Below, piece by piece: positions 53,119 through 61,719 of a stretch of 64,000 nt of DNA. Position 1 is the first letter of the stretch. Every line of letters starts with the position of its first letter. A model generated the notes under the pieces. The model made no database searches. It was given only the letters and a program-made list of their open reading frames with translations, and had not been told where the DNA came from. Source of the stretch: CALLVY01 sp937899855 (GTDB lineage Bacteria > Bacteroidota > Bacteroidia > Chitinophagales > Saprospiraceae); assembly GCA_039820405.1 (NCBI GenBank), contig JBCBQC010000014.1, forward strand, positions 25,758-89,757. The letters run 5' to 3'. A program made the translations under genes and the position numbers.

Positions 53119-53829
53119 CTAAGCAATATTGGTAAACACCTGCTGGACGTCCTCGTCTTCCTCCAACTTGTCCAACATTTTTTCGATCTCCACCAGCTGC
53201 TCCTCGCTAAACTCCACCGGGGAGGTGGGAATGCGTTGGAGGTTGGCCTTAGTGATGGCGATGCTGCGGTTTTCAAAACCGGCGCTCAGACTGCCAAAGT
53301 TGGTATAATCGCCGTAGACGTATACCGTATCCTCGTGTTGTTCGATCTCTTCCAAGCCCTCGTCGATCATCTCCAATTCCAATTCTTCCAAATCCAATTC
53401 CTCGGGCTTGGCAAACTCGAATACGGCCTTGCGCCCGAACATGAACTCCAAGGAGCCGGTCGGCACCAGCCCCCCGCCCGCTTTGTTGAAGTAGGACTTG
53501 ACGTTGGCGACCGTCCGGGTGGTATTGTCCGTGGCGCATTCCACAAATACCAGGACGCCAAAAGGACCCTTGCCTTCGTAGTTGACCTCGGTATAATCCG
53601 CCGCATCCTTACCCTGCGAACGCTTGATGGCCCGGTCGATGTTGTCCTTAGGCATGTTCTGGGCCTTGGCGTTTTGGATGGCCGCCCGCAGCTTGGAATT
53701 CATATCGGGGTCGGGGCCCCCTTCTTTGGCGGCAACGGTGATGGCCTTGGACAATTTGGGGAAAATCCGCGACATGTGTCCCCAACGCTTTTCTTTCGCG
53801 GCACGACGGTATTCAAATGCTCTACCCAT
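53119..53829 (-). CDS. YebC/PmpR-family (TACO1) protein
   Basis: The 236-residue protein begins MGRAFEYRRAAKEKRWGHMS, the signature N terminus of YebC/TACO1 proteins. KAITVAAKEGGPDPDMNSKLRAAIQNAKAQNMPKDNIDRAIKR follows, then YEGKGPFGVLVFVECATDN and KAGGGLVPTGSLEFMF. YebC proteins were annotated as DNA-binding regulators and have been linked to translation of proline-rich stretches at the ribosome. The start is certain from the family. A full promoter lies immediately upstream, ending 5 nt before the ATG. Confidence 0.95.
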   Translation of the reverse strand: MGRAFEYRRAAKEKRWGHMSRIFPKLSKAITVAAKEGGPDPDMNSKLRAAIQNAKAQNMPKDNIDRAIKRSQGKDAADYTEVNYEGKGPFGVLVFVECATDNTTRTVANVKSYFNKAGGGLVPTGSLEFMFGRKAVFEFAKPEELDLEELELEMIDEGLEEIEQHEDTVYVYGDYTNFGSLSAGFENRSIAITKANLQRIPTSPVEFSEEQLVEIEKMLDKLEEDEDVQQVFTNIA

Positions 53830-53833
53830 GAGA

Positions 53834-53864
53834 TAAATCTAAGAATGATCAAATGATTGGCAAA
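53834..53864 (-). promoter_or_regulatory. Promoter of the yebC-like gene
   Basis: On the minus strand TTTG (53861-53864), exactly 19 bp, then TAGATTTA (53834-53841, seven of eight matches to TANNTTTG). The box ends 5 nt before the certain ATG, so the transcript should start at or beside the start codon. Confidence 0.65.
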
Positions 53865-53928
53865 TTTATTTCAATTGTACGACAAATGCCAAGCTTGGGG
53901 AGAGAAAAATAAGTGTTTGGCCGCTGGG

Positions 53929-54849
53929 CTAGAAGCTAAACTTCCCTCGGAACGCTTCCAACACCTCCCGTAAATTGCGGTGCGTAATGCTGGTGAGGCC
54001 ATTGATTCGGGGGTCTACCGCCACGCGGAGTTGGCGCATTTTGAGGTTCTGGTTGATGTAAATCATCTCCAAACCGGGGTAAATCGACTGAATGGTATCG
54101 GCAATGTGGTTGATCGAAAGGGCATCTTCGGCCAGGTCGTACAAGCCCGGCGCCAGCCGGTTACTGATCAATTGGGCGAGGATATTGGCGGTCTTGTCGA
54201 TGTGGATAAAAGAACGCTGTTGCTGGCCATTGCCATTGATGGTGATCAAGCGTTCGTAATTGGCGGCAAACATAAACTTGTTGATCACCGAGTCAAAACG
54301 CATGCTCTTGTTGTAGCCGTAGACGTTGCCCAGGCGGATGATGTAGGTTTGAATGTCCTTGGCAAGTAAGCGACGGACGTGTTCTTCGCCCCGCATTTTC
54401 GAAATGCCGTAAAAGGAACGCGGGTTTAGCGGTGATTCCACACTCACCAAGTCCCGGGAAGAGCCGTACACGGAGGCACTACTGGTGTAGACGACCCGTT
54501 TGATCCGGGGATTTTCCTCGATGGCGTACACCAACTCCGCGGTGCCCCAGTTGTTGATCTGGTCAAATTGGTGGGCCGAATGATCGGCGAAGGGGGTGGT
54601 CACTTTGGCTGCCAGGTGGTAGACGGCGTCGATCTCGCTGAGGTGTTTTTTGAGGGTGATGGTGTCGAGCAGGTCGGCTCGGACGAAGCGAAACTTGGCG
54701 TTCAACTTGTTTTGCCCGATCAGGAGGTTGTAATTGCCTCGACTCAGGTTGTCGTAAATGACGACCCGATCCACTTCCGGGCGCTCGGCCAAGGCGTAGG
54801 CCAGCTCGGTGCCGATGTAGCCCGCCCCTCCAGTAATCAATACGTTCAT
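53929..54849 (-). CDS. NAD-dependent sugar-nucleotide epimerase/dehydratase (extended SDR)
   Basis: The 306-residue protein is an extended short-chain dehydrogenase. The NAD loop is ITGGAGYIGTELA (residues 4-16), an Asp ends beta-2 (VVIYDNLSRG), VYHLAAKVTTP is present, and the catalytic Ser/Tyr/Lys are in TSSASVYG and YGISK. Relatives convert UDP- or dTDP-sugars (GalE, RmlB and uronate branches). Start ATG 54849 is obvious from the Rossmann motif. It follows the cysH gene after only 4 bp, an uncommon pairing. Confidence 0.88.
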   Translation of the reverse strand: MNVLITGGAGYIGTELAYALAERPEVDRVVIYDNLSRGNYNLLIGQNKLNAKFRFVRADLLDTITLKKHLSEIDAVYHLAAKVTTPFADHSAHQFDQINNWGTAELVYAIEENPRIKRVVYTSSASVYGSSRDLVSVESPLNPRSFYGISKMRGEEHVRRLLAKDIQTYIIRLGNVYGYNKSMRFDSVINKFMFAANYERLITINGNGQQQRSFIHIDKTANILAQLISNRLAPGLYDLAEDALSINHIADTIQSIYPGLEMIYINQNLKMRQLRVAVDPRINGLTSITHRNLREVLEAFRGKFSF

Positions 54850-54853
54850 GCGC

Positions 54854-55507
54854 CTATTTTTTTGCCAAATCCGTATGTAAGCCGCACTCGGTTTTATTCG
54901 ATCCAAACCAGCGCGCACTGCGCTCATCCCCCGCATCAAACTTGCGCGTACAGGGCTCGCAACCAATGCTGACGTAGCCCAGGGCATCCATCGGGTGGGC
55001 GGGGAGCTGGTGCGCTACCGCGTATTCGTGGATCATCTTGGAGGTCCAATCCAAAATGGGGTGAAAACGCAGACAGCCGTGGGGAGCCTCCTGCTCGATT
55101 TGCATGCGCTGGCGATTCGCGTTTTGATCGGCGCGGATGCCGTTGATCCAAACGTCGTGGGTCTGGAGGTAGGGCTCCAGGGGCTGTACCTTATTGTAAT
55201 AGCAGCAGCGATCGGTATCCGAGGTGTAGTAAAAATTTCCCTGCTGGTTCTTTTGCTGGCTCTTGGGTACCAGCGAGCTGACGTTGACGACCCGCATCCC
55301 CAACAACTGGGCGATGTGGTCCTTGTATTCCACCGTAGCGGGGAAAAGAAAACCCGTATTGATAAACAGGATGGGAATACTCGGGTCGATCCGACTGAGC
55401 ACGTGGAGAAGCGGGATGCTGTGGGTCTGGAAAGAGGAGGTCACGAACGGCCTTTTTCCCGCCTCTCGGTAACGCCGAAGGTGTGCTTCAATTGCTGGAA
55501 TGGTCAT
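54854..55507 (-). CDS. cysH: Phosphoadenylyl-/adenylyl-sulfate reductase
   Basis: A 217-residue CysH-type reductase, which reduces APS or PAPS to sulfite in assimilatory sulfate reduction. The nucleotide-binding part shows ILFINTGFLFPATVEYKD and VWINGIRADQNANR. The Cys pair in SDTDRCCYYNKV and the pair in SIGCEPCTRK are the [4Fe-4S] ligands found in the APS-using type. The catalytic Cys is in ECGLHTD near the C terminus. No other sulfate-assimilation gene (cysN, cysD, cysI) is nearby; a sugar SDR gene follows after 4 bp instead. It could therefore be linked to a sulfated sugar, which is speculative. Confidence 0.87.
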   Translation of the reverse strand: MTIPAIEAHLRRYREAGKRPFVTSSFQTHSIPLLHVLSRIDPSIPILFINTGFLFPATVEYKDHIAQLLGMRVVNVSSLVPKSQQKNQQGNFYYTSDTDRCCYYNKVQPLEPYLQTHDVWINGIRADQNANRQRMQIEQEAPHGCLRFHPILDWTSKMIHEYAVAHQLPAHPMDALGYVSIGCEPCTRKFDAGDERSARWFGSNKTECGLHTDLAKK

Positions 55508-55720
55508 TTGCTAAATTTTTGATTTACCGACTCATTTTGGCTGCCCCAGTGTACACCACCAGGGCCAAAGATGGACAAATCGAATTCAAATGTATTTAAA
55601 AATGACCAGGGTCGCTAATAAAAATCCAGTATTTTAAAGGCTGGTAGGAGCCTATATTCATATGTTCAATTGTTGCTGATCGCCCGATCGGAGTCGGAAA
55701 TTGGGGCTCCCCAAGACCCG

Positions 55721-56815
55721 TCAAGCCCCAAAGGAAATACCCAGCGCACGGGCCGTCCGCAACAAGTAGTGATCCGGCTGGATAAAGTTATATTCCTTGA
55801 TGGCATCCAGCAAGGTCACGCTATCCAACTCATTGTTGTGGTAGGACACCATCCGGCCAAATTGCTGCTCGTGTACCAATTCGAAAGCCTTGACCCCCAT
55901 CGCGGAAGCCAAAATGCGATCAAAGGCGACCGGCGTGCCCCCCCGCTGGATGTGGCCCAGTACGGTGGTGCGCACCTGCCCCGGGCAGCCCCCCTCCTCC
56001 AGCTGGCGACGCAGCCAATTGCCCACCCCCGCCAATTTGAGGTGCTCATCCCCCGCGTCCTGCGCCCGCTGGCCCATCGCCTCACCCCCCACCGGCCGCG
56101 CCCCCTCGGCAATCACCAGGTTGACAAAACCCCGCCCCCCATCGTAGCGCCGGTGAATTTGCGCCAGCACCTCCTCCACCCGAAAGGGAATCTCGGGGAT
56201 CAGGCAGATTTCCGCCCCACCCGCTACCGCCGTATGCAGGGCAATCCAACCCGCTCCCCGCCCCATGACCTCCATGATCATCACCCGGTGGTGACTTTCA
56301 GCGGTGGTGACCAATTTGTCAAAACATTCGGTGGCAATCTGGACGGCCGTACTAAAACCAAAGGTCAGGTCGGTTGCCGACAAGTCGTTGTCGATGGTCT
56401 TGGGCACCCCGATGATGGGCAAGCCCTTTTCAAAAAGCGCCTGGGAAATCTTCTGACTCCCATCCCCACCGATATTGACGACTGCATCAAAGCCGTGATC
56501 GCGTATTTTTTGTACCAATTGGCCCGAAATGTCCTGGCTGACGATGCTGCCATCCGCCTGGATCACGGGATAGTTGAGGGGATTCCCCCGGTTGGTCGTG
56601 CGAATGATCGTTCCCCCCTTGACGTGGATGCCCGCCACCCGCTCGGGACTGAGCTCAAGCAGCTCGACCGGATCGTTGAGCATTCCATTAAAGGCCTCCA
56701 AGCTGCCCCACACTTCCCAATCCCCCCGCTGGTGTGCGGCCTTGGTCAGGCCGCGAATAACGGCATTGAGGCCGGGGCAATCTCCCCCGCCGGTCAGGAC
56801 CAACATTTTTTTCAT
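55721..56815 (-). CDS. pfkA: 6-phosphofructokinase (group with GGDGS and PKTIDND)
   Basis: The 364-residue enzyme phosphorylates fructose 6-phosphate in glycolysis. Motifs: LTGGGDCPGLNAVIRG at the N terminus, GGDGS (residues 116-120), PKTIDND (138-144), and MEVMGRGAGWIALHTA. In ATP-dependent bacterial PFK the second motif has Gly in place of Lys, and in pyrophosphate-dependent PFK the first reads GGDD. The mix here (Gly plus Lys) is that of the atypical group whose phosphoryl donor is usually ATP but must be tested. ATG 56815 starts at the conserved MKKMLVL; ATG 56833 six codons upstream is possible. Confidence 0.93.
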   Translation of the reverse strand: MKKMLVLTGGGDCPGLNAVIRGLTKAAHQRGDWEVWGSLEAFNGMLNDPVELLELSPERVAGIHVKGGTIIRTTNRGNPLNYPVIQADGSIVSQDISGQLVQKIRDHGFDAVVNIGGDGSQKISQALFEKGLPIIGVPKTIDNDLSATDLTFGFSTAVQIATECFDKLVTTAESHHRVMIMEVMGRGAGWIALHTAVAGGAEICLIPEIPFRVEEVLAQIHRRYDGGRGFVNLVIAEGARPVGGEAMGQRAQDAGDEHLKLAGVGNWLRRQLEEGGCPGQVRTTVLGHIQRGGTPVAFDRILASAMGVKAFELVHEQQFGRMVSYHNNELDSVTLLDAIKEYNFIQPDHYLLRTARALGISFGA

Positions 56816-56861
56816 CGGATACATTTTTGGCATGAGTTACGCGGATGCCCACGTACGCCAG

Positions 56862-56869
56862 CAAATGTA
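56862..56869 (-). promoter_or_regulatory. -7 promoter box of the phosphofructokinase gene
   Basis: TACATTTG on the minus strand matches TANNTTTG exactly. It lies 47 nt before ATG 56815 (29 nt before ATG 56833), between the kinase gene and the end of the frameshifted DinB gene. The -33 position is a T-rich run without a clear TTTG. Confidence 0.4.
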
Positions 56870-56896
56870 AACAATCGGTCCAAAATGGGAAAAACT

Positions 56897-57488
56897 CTAC
56901 TGTACTTTCCCCAAAACATTCTGCTGCTGCCACTGCGCTACCCCGACTCGCAGTTGCTGCTGGTGCCGCAGGTGGTGAAAGATCACAAAGCGCAGGGTGT
57001 CCCCCAAGCGCAATTTGATCCAGGGCGTAAGGCTAATGGCCGTCTTACAACGCGTGAGGTCCACCCGGCGAGCGGCCCGCAGGACCGCCTGGTAGCGTGC
57101 TTGCTGCTCAAAAAAACGGGGCAGCACCCCTTCGTCTACCTCGTCCTGGCTGGGATCCATCGGCGTGGGCGTTTTCATCTTTTTCGTCACCCGCCCTTCC
57201 CGGGGGGCGATGAGCTGGACAAAATAATTACCCAACCAACCGCTGCGAAACATCCCCGCGGCGGGGGCACTCGGGGCGGCTTGGACGACGCGCTCGAGCT
57301 CGGGGAGGTAAAAATCGCCGTAGCGGTTGAGGTGCTCCAGACATTCGAGGAAGCTCCACTGCTGAGGCTTGGGCTTTCCAATGCCGGGCGGCCGGGGGGA
57401 GGGTAGTGGTCCAGGAGCGGACCTGCTCGACGAATGCGCAGTTGCGATCGGACAAATCCTGGAGGAGCAATTCGGAAGAAACCTTCAT
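56897..57488 (-). pseudogene. DinB-like gene with a one-base frameshift
   Basis: Reading from ATG 57488 gives MKVSSELLLQDLSDRNCAFV and on to the LPPAARHWK stretch. The frame then goes wrong. Skipping one G (the C at 57374 on the plus strand) continues as PKPQQWSFLECLEHLNRYGDFYLPELERVV and on to ...FHHLRHQQQLRVGVAQWQ. The joined product has the DinB_2 pattern, including NWKPxPxQWS-type text, ECLEHLN and the late HHLRHQQQ histidines. One base too many in the sequence, or a true frameshift, breaks it. The remainder is intact with no further stop, so a sequencing or assembly slip is about as likely as decay. Confidence 0.7.
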
Positions 57489-57542
57489 ATCGTTTTTTGC
57501 GGTAAAGATGCGGGTCTGGGAAATCGTAGGTATTGATTGAGA

Positions 57543-58091
57543 TCAAGATTTCTTTAGTCGGCTCAGGGTTTCGGGCGTCATTCGCAGGTAGGCGGCGATG
57601 TATTTGTGGGGAATCTCTTGGAAGAGCTGGGGGCTGCGTTGTAAAACGCGTTGGTAACGCAGCTGGGGGGAGGGGCTGAGGATATCGATTTCCCGTTCGA
57701 GTTGTTGAAGGACGAGTTGTTCGAGCGCGGCCTGCCACAATTGGGCGAGCCGGGGAGAGCGGTCGACAGCCGTCAAGAAGGTGGAGCGGGCCAGGGGGAG
57801 GACGCGGGCTTTTTTGAGGGCCTGGATGCCGTAATCGCTCGGCCCGCCGCGGAGGAAGGAATCCAGGGTAGAGATAAAGCTGCCGGGATAACCAAAACGG
57901 ATGGTCAGTACCTCGTCCTCATTTTCGACCAGCACCCGTAGCGCCCCTTCGGCCACGTAATATAAATAAGGACGGACTTCGCCGGGATAAACGAGGTATT
58001 CCTGTCGCTTTAGGTCTACGATGGGCAACCACTGATCGCCCACCAGCCGATCGAGTTCACCTTTGAAGACCGCATTGGGGGGATTGGCCAT
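57543..58091 (-). CDS. Crp/Fnr-family transcriptional regulator
   Basis: The 182-residue protein has a cyclic-nucleotide-binding-like beta-roll (YLVYPGEVRPYLYYVAEGALRVLVEN, EVLTIRFGYPGSFISTL), a long linker helix and a short C-terminal winged-helix end (IAAYLRMTPETLSRLKKS). It lacks the usual PRELAL arginine pair for cAMP, as is common in Bacteroidota members. Start ATG 58091 overlaps the stop of the upstream membrane-protein gene by one base (TGATG). Target unknown. Confidence 0.85.
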   Translation of the reverse strand: MANPPNAVFKGELDRLVGDQWLPIVDLKRQEYLVYPGEVRPYLYYVAEGALRVLVENEDEVLTIRFGYPGSFISTLDSFLRGGPSDYGIQALKKARVLPLARSTFLTAVDRSPRLAQLWQAALEQLVLQQLEREIDILSPSPQLRYQRVLQRSPQLFQEIPHKYIAAYLRMTPETLSRLKKS

Positions 58092-58402
58092 CAGCGTCGC
58101 CCTCCAAGTCGAAGAAAACGAGCCATCCACAGGATCACCACGGCGCCGATTGTGGCCGATACGATCATGCCCACCAGATTGAGGGGCAAATTTACCCCAA
58201 AGGTGTCGGAGATGATGCGGACGATGCCCGCTCCGGGTTGTAGGTTCAGAAAGTCGAAGAGGTAGCCGCCCACCACGGCTCCGGCAATTCCGAGGAGGGC
58301 GTTGGCGATAAAGCCAAAATTATCCCCCCGCATGATGCGGGCGGCCAGGGTGCCCGCCACGGCACCCACCAAGATCATGGTGGCTACGTTCACGATATCC
58401 AT
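58091..58402 (-). CDS. GlsB/YeaQ/YmgE-family small membrane protein
   Basis: A 103-residue inner-membrane protein with three hydrophobic helices rich in Gly. NVATMILVGAVAGTLAARIMRGDNFGFIANALLGIAGAVVGGYLF is the hallmark of the transglycosylase-associated/YeaQ family; the last helix is VGMIVSATIGAVVILWMARF. The family is linked to general stress in several bacteria, without enzymatic proof. It is co-directional with and overlaps the Crp-type gene. Confidence 0.83.
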   Translation of the reverse strand: MDIVNVATMILVGAVAGTLAARIMRGDNFGFIANALLGIAGAVVGGYLFDFLNLQPGAGIVRIISDTFGVNLPLNLVGMIVSATIGAVVILWMARFLRLGGRR

Positions 58403-58443
58403 ACGCGTTTTTGTTTGTTCGGGGCTAAAATAGCGAATTCTTT

Positions 58444-59049
58444 TCACCACTCCTTATACCGCACCCAGATCTCCAGGTCGTCAAAGTAGAGCGGCGTCCG
58501 GCCCTCGTTCCAGCAAAAGATTTTGAGCAGCTGGTGCTGGCATTCCACCGGCGGACTAAATTCAAAGGCGATTTGCTCCCAACCGCTGTCTTCCCGCGCC
58601 ACCACCTCGCCCGTCGCCTGCCAAAAACAACCGTCGACGCTGGCCACCAGCTTGCCCCGGGTCGCTTCCCGCTCCCCCCCGTGCCGCCACACCGCCACCC
58701 GGTAGTGCTCATTGCCTTGTAAATGTTTTTCTTCGTAGGTCATGCCGTAGGGATGCTTTCGGGTCAATTCCACCGCGTAAGTCCCCGAATGCGCCACCCG
58801 GTCGCTCTGCATTTCCCCACCCGCAAAACGGGCGCCCTGCCCCACGTAGGCCCGCAGGCCCCGCTTGAAATCCAAGGCCTCGGCATCACAGGCCAGGTAG
58901 CGCGTCGACCGCTGGTCAAAGCCCAGTCCCCACCGACCCGCCCCCACCAGGAGAGCGAGGAAGGCCAGGGCGAGTAGCATTTCCCGCAGCAGGCCCCCAA
59001 ATTGCTGGGCGCTTTCCCGATCGTCGAAAAAAGAGTTGGGATAAGGCAT
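58444..59049 (-). CDS. Membrane-anchored beta-sandwich protein
   Basis: A 201-residue protein with one transmembrane helix near residue 30 (LLALAFLALLVGAG) and an exterior beta-rich domain that ends PLYFDDLEIWVRY. Features GTYAVELTRKHPYGMTY, YRVAVWRHGG and WEQIAFEFSPP are those of carbohydrate-binding-module-like jelly rolls (CBM4/9 type). It has no catalytic domain. It is divergent from the MBOAT gene 80 bp away and might bind the same surface polymer. Family not certain. Confidence 0.6.
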   Translation of the reverse strand: MPYPNSFFDDRESAQQFGGLLREMLLALAFLALLVGAGRWGLGFDQRSTRYLACDAEALDFKRGLRAYVGQGARFAGGEMQSDRVAHSGTYAVELTRKHPYGMTYEEKHLQGNEHYRVAVWRHGGEREATRGKLVASVDGCFWQATGEVVAREDSGWEQIAFEFSPPVECQHQLLKIFCWNEGRTPLYFDDLEIWVRYKEW

Positions 59050-59079
59050 AACGGGCTAAAGGTAGGCCCATTTGCTCGA

Positions 59080-59111
59080 ATTGGAGAGTTTTTGAACAAC
59101 TTCTATATTTG
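59080..59111 (+). promoter_or_regulatory. Promoter of the MBOAT/SGNH operon
   Basis: ATTG (59080-59083), 20 bp and then TATATTTG (59104-59111), an exact match to TANNTTTG. The box ends 19 nt before the ATG at 59130. The -33 element matches three of four bases. Confidence 0.55.
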
Positions 59112-59129
59112 CAGCTCTAAAAATCCCCC

Positions 59130-60551
59130 ATGGTCTTTAGCAGCATCCTTTTTTTGCTCTACTTTCTTCCGGCTTTCTTGCTGTGCTATTTCCTGAGCCC
59201 AGCCAAGTGGAAGAATACCGTGGCCCTACTGGCCAGTGCGCTGTTCTACCTCTGGGGCGCGCCCCGCTTCTTTTTTGTCCTGCTCTTTTCGCTGCTGCTC
59301 GACTTTTACCTGGTCCGCCTGACCCATCACGCGCGGGGCGCCCTCCGCCAAGGCTTGCTGGTGCTCACCATCGCCATCGACCTGGGGCTACTGCTGGGCG
59401 CCAAGTACCTCGGCTTTTTTACCGAAAACCTCAGCCTGCTCCTCCAGAGCCTCGGCGGGGAGGGAATCACGGCCCTATCCTTCGTCCTGCCCATCGGCAT
59501 CTCCTTTATTACCTTCCAGCGACTCAGCTACGTCATCGACTGCTACTGGGGGCGGGTCGCGCCGCAGGAAAAACTCGGGGATTATTGCTTGTACATTCTG
59601 CTGTTTCCCCAGCTCATCGCGGGGCCCATCGTCCGCTACCGAGAGATTGCGGCCCAGCTGGAGGATCGGCGGTCGCAGGACAGCATCGACCACCGGTGGC
59701 GGGGGCTCCTGCGTTTTGTGACCGGATTGGTCAAAAAAGTCCTGATCGCCAACGTACTGGGAGCCCTGGTCGATCAAATCTTTGCCGGGCCCCCCGATGC
59801 GCTCAACGCGACCACGGCCTGGGTGGGCATTATCGCCTACTCCTTCCAGATTTATTTCGACTTCTCGGGCTACTCCGACATGGCCATCGGCCTGGCCGGG
59901 ATGCTGGGCTTTCGCTTTCCCGAAAATTTTAACTTCCCCTACCTCTCCCGCAGCATCACCGAGTTTTGGCGCCGTTGGCACCTGACCCTCAGCTCCTGGA
60001 TGCGCGACTACCTCTACATCCCCCTCGGGGGCAACCGCGTATCGACCGTTCGGCTCTACGTCAACCTGTGGGTGGTCTTTCTGCTGTCGGGGCTCTGGCA
60101 CGGCGCGGCCTGGACCTTTATCGTTTGGGGCATTTTTCACGGGGCCTTTCTGGTGCTCGATCGCCTTTTTCTTCTACGGCTGTTGGAGGGTATGGGAAAA
60201 ATACCGGCTACGCTGCTGACCTACCTCATCGTCCTCGTCGGCTGGACCTTTTTTCGGGCGCCGAGCATCGAAGCGGCCCTGGCCTACCTACGGGTAATGG
60301 CAATGGGGGAGTGGTCGGGCATGCAGTTGTACGCGCCTCAGCAATTTTGGCTGGTGCTGGCCCTGGCGACGCTGGCGGCTTTTGCGGGAATCTGGGAACG
60401 GACCCAGGCTTGGGGCCTGGCTTGGTACCGAGGTGTTGAGCATCCTTTTTGGCTGGGGGTCAAGGCAGTCATCAGTACGCTCCTGGTCTGGTGGTGCCTG
60501 GGGGCCATCTACAGCTCCGACTTTAATCCATTTATTTACTTCAAATTCTGA
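59130..60551 (+). CDS. MBOAT-family O-acyltransferase (AlgI/DltB-like)
   Basis: The 473-residue inner-membrane protein has about eleven helices of the MBOAT type. Motifs: FVLPIGISFITFQRLSYVIDCYWG, PQLIAGPIVRYREI, FWRRWHLTLSSWMRDYLYIPLGG and the catalytic His324 in LLSGLWHGAAWTFIVWGIFHG. MBOAT proteins of this branch move acetyl groups from cytoplasmic donors across the membrane for O-acetylation of polysaccharides such as alginate or cellulose. The gene is followed 4 bp later by its SGNH partner. The polymer is unknown, as no synthase is nearby. Confidence 0.92.
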   Translation: MVFSSILFLLYFLPAFLLCYFLSPAKWKNTVALLASALFYLWGAPRFFFVLLFSLLLDFYLVRLTHHARGALRQGLLVLTIAIDLGLLLGAKYLGFFTENLSLLLQSLGGEGITALSFVLPIGISFITFQRLSYVIDCYWGRVAPQEKLGDYCLYILLFPQLIAGPIVRYREIAAQLEDRRSQDSIDHRWRGLLRFVTGLVKKVLIANVLGALVDQIFAGPPDALNATTAWVGIIAYSFQIYFDFSGYSDMAIGLAGMLGFRFPENFNFPYLSRSITEFWRRWHLTLSSWMRDYLYIPLGGNRVSTVRLYVNLWVVFLLSGLWHGAAWTFIVWGIFHGAFLVLDRLFLLRLLEGMGKIPATLLTYLIVLVGWTFFRAPSIEAALAYLRVMAMGEWSGMQLYAPQQFWLVLALATLAAFAGIWERTQAWGLAWYRGVEHPFWLGVKAVISTLLVWWCLGAIYSSDFNPFIYFKF

Positions 60552-60555
60552 GGGC

Positions 60556-61719
60556 ATGCGGCGCATTTACCAATCCGTCTTATTTGTGGGGGTACTGGTG
60601 TTGATGTTTTTACCGGCCTGGTACCTGCCCCCCTTGCAAAAGCAACTGGCGCGACTACAGGCGCCCGTATTGGGGGGTGAAAATCCACCCGCGCCCCGGC
60701 CGGTGTGGTGGCCCCGCAGCTGGGAAAGGGGGGACTACCAAAAGGCAATGGAAAGCCACCTTAAAAATGGAACCGCTCTAACGCCCTTTTTCGTGCGTGG
60801 GAAGAGCCAACTGGACTATACCTTATTTGGCGACCTGCCCCACGATAATATATTGGTGGGGAAAAACGGCTATTTCTACACCAAAACGGGCTGCGAATCC
60901 TCTACCGGTCGGAATTTTATCGGCCGGGCCGCCATTCGGGACAAAGCCCGCAAGCTGCGCTACATCGTCGATCACTACGCCGCCCGTGGCATTCCCTGGC
61001 TGGTGTGGATGCCCCCCGCCAAGTCGACCATCATTCCCGAGCAGCGTCCCCGCTTTTACCAGGGCCCTCCGGTCGATTCGACCAACCGCGCCGTTTTCTC
61101 CGCCGTCTTCCGCGAGGAAGGCCTCCCCTTTATGGACTTCGAGGGCCTGGTTGCCTACCGGGCGCAAAGCCCCCATCCGCTCTACTCTCCCGGGGGGCTA
61201 CACTGGAGCTACTACACCATGGGGCTCGCCGTGGATAGCCTGCGCCAGTATTTTGATGCCCGCCTACCCCGGGCCCTACCGCTGGTCGAGTGGCGCGACA
61301 GCATCGAACGGCGGGCCGAGCTGCTGGGGCCGGATCGCGAATTGGTCGTCGGGGCCAACCAGTGGTTTCCCAGCCCCCTACCGCCCATGCCCTATCCCCG
61401 GATGCGTTACCGGGTAGATTCGAGCCACCGGGCCGCCCGGGCGCTGGTGGTGGGCGATAGCTACTACAAGCTCATGCTCGATTATGGCATCCACGAGGGG
61501 CTTTTTGACGACAGCTCCCACTTCTGGTATTACAATCACGAAATCCACCCGCCGCTCCGTCGGGCGGGTCGCCAATGGGGGCTCGGTGAGTTGGATGTGC
61601 TGGCCGAACTGGCCGATCGAGAGTTGGTATTGATCGTCGTGTACGAAGCCAATCTGGAGCGTTTTGCCTTTAATTTTATTGAAAATGTATATATGGCCCT
61701 GAAAAAAGAAGCCAAATAA
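60556..61719 (+). CDS. AlgJ/AlgX-like SGNH acetyltransferase
   Basis: A 387-residue periplasmic protein with an N-terminal signal/anchor (SVLFVGVLVLMFLPAWYL) and an AlgJ/AlgX-like SGNH domain. Features are GKNGYFYTK, IVDHYAARGIPWLVWMPPAKSTI, GLHWSYYTMGLAV (His216) and VVGDSYYKLML with nucleophile Ser302. The Asp that usually stands two residues before the His in alginate enzymes is Gly here, which may be normal for the Bacteroidota branch. It accepts acetyl groups from the MBOAT partner and passes them to a surface glycan. Start ATG 60556 lies 4 bp after the MBOAT stop. Confidence 0.82.
   Translation: MRRIYQSVLFVGVLVLMFLPAWYLPPLQKQLARLQAPVLGGENPPAPRPVWWPRSWERGDYQKAMESHLKNGTALTPFFVRGKSQLDYTLFGDLPHDNILVGKNGYFYTKTGCESSTGRNFIGRAAIRDKARKLRYIVDHYAARGIPWLVWMPPAKSTIIPEQRPRFYQGPPVDSTNRAVFSAVFREEGLPFMDFEGLVAYRAQSPHPLYSPGGLHWSYYTMGLAVDSLRQYFDARLPRALPLVEWRDSIERRAELLGPDRELVVGANQWFPSPLPPMPYPRMRYRVDSSHRAARALVVGDSYYKLMLDYGIHEGLFDDSSHFWYYNHEIHPPLRRAGRQWGLGELDVLAELADRELVLIVVYEANLERFAFNFIENVYMALKKEAK

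Noticed and set aside
55670..57406. A 578-codon open frame on the plus strand
   Set aside because: It lies opposite the phosphofructokinase and DinB-like genes, which have clear motifs, and shows no recognisable protein features itself.
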